This document shows, in pieces, positions 63,373-64,000 of a stretch of DNA of 64,000 nucleotides. How positions within the stretch are numbered: the first letter of the stretch is position 1; the number at the start of each line of letters is the position of its first letter. The translations under genes were made by a program, and so were the position numbers. The notes under the pieces were generated by a model. It ran no database searches. It had not been told where the DNA came from and saw only the letters and a list, made by a program, of their open reading frames with translations. The stretch is from contig NZ_CP023701.1 of assembly GCF_008704535.1 (NCBI RefSeq), forward strand, positions 7,540,975 to 7,604,974, given 5' to 3'. The stretch is from Streptomyces subrutilus. Its GTDB lineage: Bacteria; Actinomycetota; Actinomycetes; Streptomycetales; Streptomycetaceae.

Positions 63373-63749
63373 GGTGACTCCTCTGTGGCAACAAGCCGAT
63401 CCGGCGTGGCAACTCCTCTGCCAAGAAGATTGGCAACACCCGCTCGGAATTCGCTCAAAACCCGCTGGAGAACCACTGGACCCCCCACCCGTAAACCCCC
63501 CCCAACCCGCCCCCGCACCCCACCAGACCACCCTGCTACCCCTGTGACCTGCACCGCAGGGGATGTGACAGAAACCGGCCCGCATCTTGCCAATTTTTGC
63601 CGCATTCCCCGGACTTGAGTATCGCCGGAGCGGACATTGCCAAAAGTCCCGACCGCTGGGCAAGGTATTGCCAGCGTTTTGGCAACACAGGGAAAACCAG
63701 GGCCGGGCGAAACGTGCCGCGGCCCCCGCACGGGGGGAGGCCCCTGAAA
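63373..63749. promoter_or_regulatory. Divergent regulatory region with clustered TGGCAA/TTGCCA elements
   Basis: TGGCAA or its complement occurs at 63386, 63407, 63419 (TGCCAA), 63431, 63587, 63637, 63668 and 63680, four times as TGGCAAC. The region is AT-richer than its surroundings and lies between a secreted-protein gene and an aminotransferase-like gene. Repeated heptamers suggest an activator such as a SARP, or the XRE protein. Confidence 0.55.
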
Positions 63750-64000
63750 ATGAACACGCCGACGCACCACGCCCGGCACACGGCCCACCTGAACACCGCC
63801 TACGCCGGCCGGATGCCGCGGGCCGTGCGCGCCGTCCTCGCCGGGCGCACCGCCCACGACGACCGCCACACCGCCCCGCACCCCCGGACGGCCCGCCCCC
63901 CGCGAGAGGGCCCTCCACGAACTCCTCGGCCGCCTGCTGGGCGTGGCGCCGACGACACCGTCCTGGCCACCGGCGCGGCCCAGGTCTTCGACGCCTACAC
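63750..64000 (+). CDS. Probable class V aminotransferase-like protein (partial, frameshifted)
   Basis: ATG 63750 follows ggggggaggcccctgaaa. The product begins HTAHLNTAYAGRMPRAVRAV, LAGRTAHDD, like the N-terminus of class V PLP enzymes of the isopenicillin-N-epimerase type. The next expected helix (RERALHELLGRLLGVA) is in the +1 frame at about 63905-63950, after which DDTVLATGAAQVFDAY returns to the first frame and runs off the window. Two compensating indels in C/G runs explain this. The family call is from the N-terminal pattern only. Confidence 0.45.
   Translation, partial: MNTPTHHARHTAHLNTAYAGRMPRAVRAVLAGRTAHDDRHTAPHPRTARPPREGPPRTPRPPAGRGADDTVLATGAAQVFDAY

Noticed and set aside
1..64000. 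CRISPR array
   Set aside because: All tandem arrays found have units that are contiguous or coding, with no regular 28-37-bp repeats separated by unique spacers and no cas genes.
1..64000. Insertion sequences, integrases or attachment sites
   Set aside because: No transposase or integrase motif and no clear terminal inverted repeats with target duplications were seen, despite several pseudogenes.

Overview
The window reads as chromosomal or large linear-plasmid DNA of a Streptomyces-type actinomycete. It is very GC-rich with G/C-ended codons and many GTG starts. It carries typical actinomycete families: SARP activators, ScbR/ArpA-type TetR receptors, an AfsA homologue, DeoR/GlpR, roadblock/LC7, HxlR and FG-GAP secreted proteins. 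The species cannot be named from the sequence alone.

Left part (1-12 kb): a MarR tail is followed by a compact signalling module (receiver-PP2C phosphatase, CHASE3/HAMP histidine kinase, single-domain response regulator, STAS antagonist, anti-sigma-type ATPase). After it come housekeeping and accessory genes: an internally deleted DUF4291 gene, a secreted pyroglutamyl-peptidase-like protein, DoxX behind an iron-box-like site, a small-molecule kinase, an aldo/keto reductase, an intradiol-dioxygenase-like lipoprotein, a roadblock protein and ArsR. From 12 to 19.2 kb several genes are decayed: a PfkB/class II aldolase remnant beside an intact DeoR regulator, a GH114-FnIII-CBM2 remnant, a truncated DUF3592 gene and a frameshifted CocE hydrolase. 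Intact MarR/cupin genes with a clear operator lie among them.

Middle part (20-40.5 kb): two overlapping secreted FG-GAP proteins, one a CdtB-like nuclease-SGNH hydrolase-FG-GAP fusion; a ThiF-like/GNAT pair; then an intact, translationally coupled catabolic operon (GntR regulator, 2-hydroxyacid dehydrogenase, OtnI-like isomerase, Asp/Glu-racemase-like protein, OtnK-like kinase, OtnC-like decarboxylase, a ModA-like binding protein and a TRAP-type permease). This operon fits conversion of a four-carbon sugar acid to DHAP. A broken LysE gene, an SDR/TetR pair sharing an operator motif and a divergent MFS/HxlR pair follow.

Right part (41-64 kb): a hormone-controlled regulatory island and the edge of a secondary-metabolite cluster. 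An AfsA/ScbA homologue lies divergent to a cytochrome P450, followed by three receptor-type TetR proteins and three SARPs. ARE-like palindromes lie upstream of afsA, two TetR genes and the first SARP, which suggests a butyrolactone/butenolide circuit feeding SARP activation. Beyond 53 kb lie a second SARP, an XRE regulator, a didomain aromatase/cyclase, a PPTase, a condensation-domain/thioesterase-like gene, a 133-bp tandem repeat, a third SARP in inverted orientation, a small secreted protein, and the start of a probable class V aminotransferase. Many of the 53-64 kb genes carry indels in C or G runs, so they are either decaying or affected by assembly errors. Long gene-poor, repeat-rich spacers separate the regulators.
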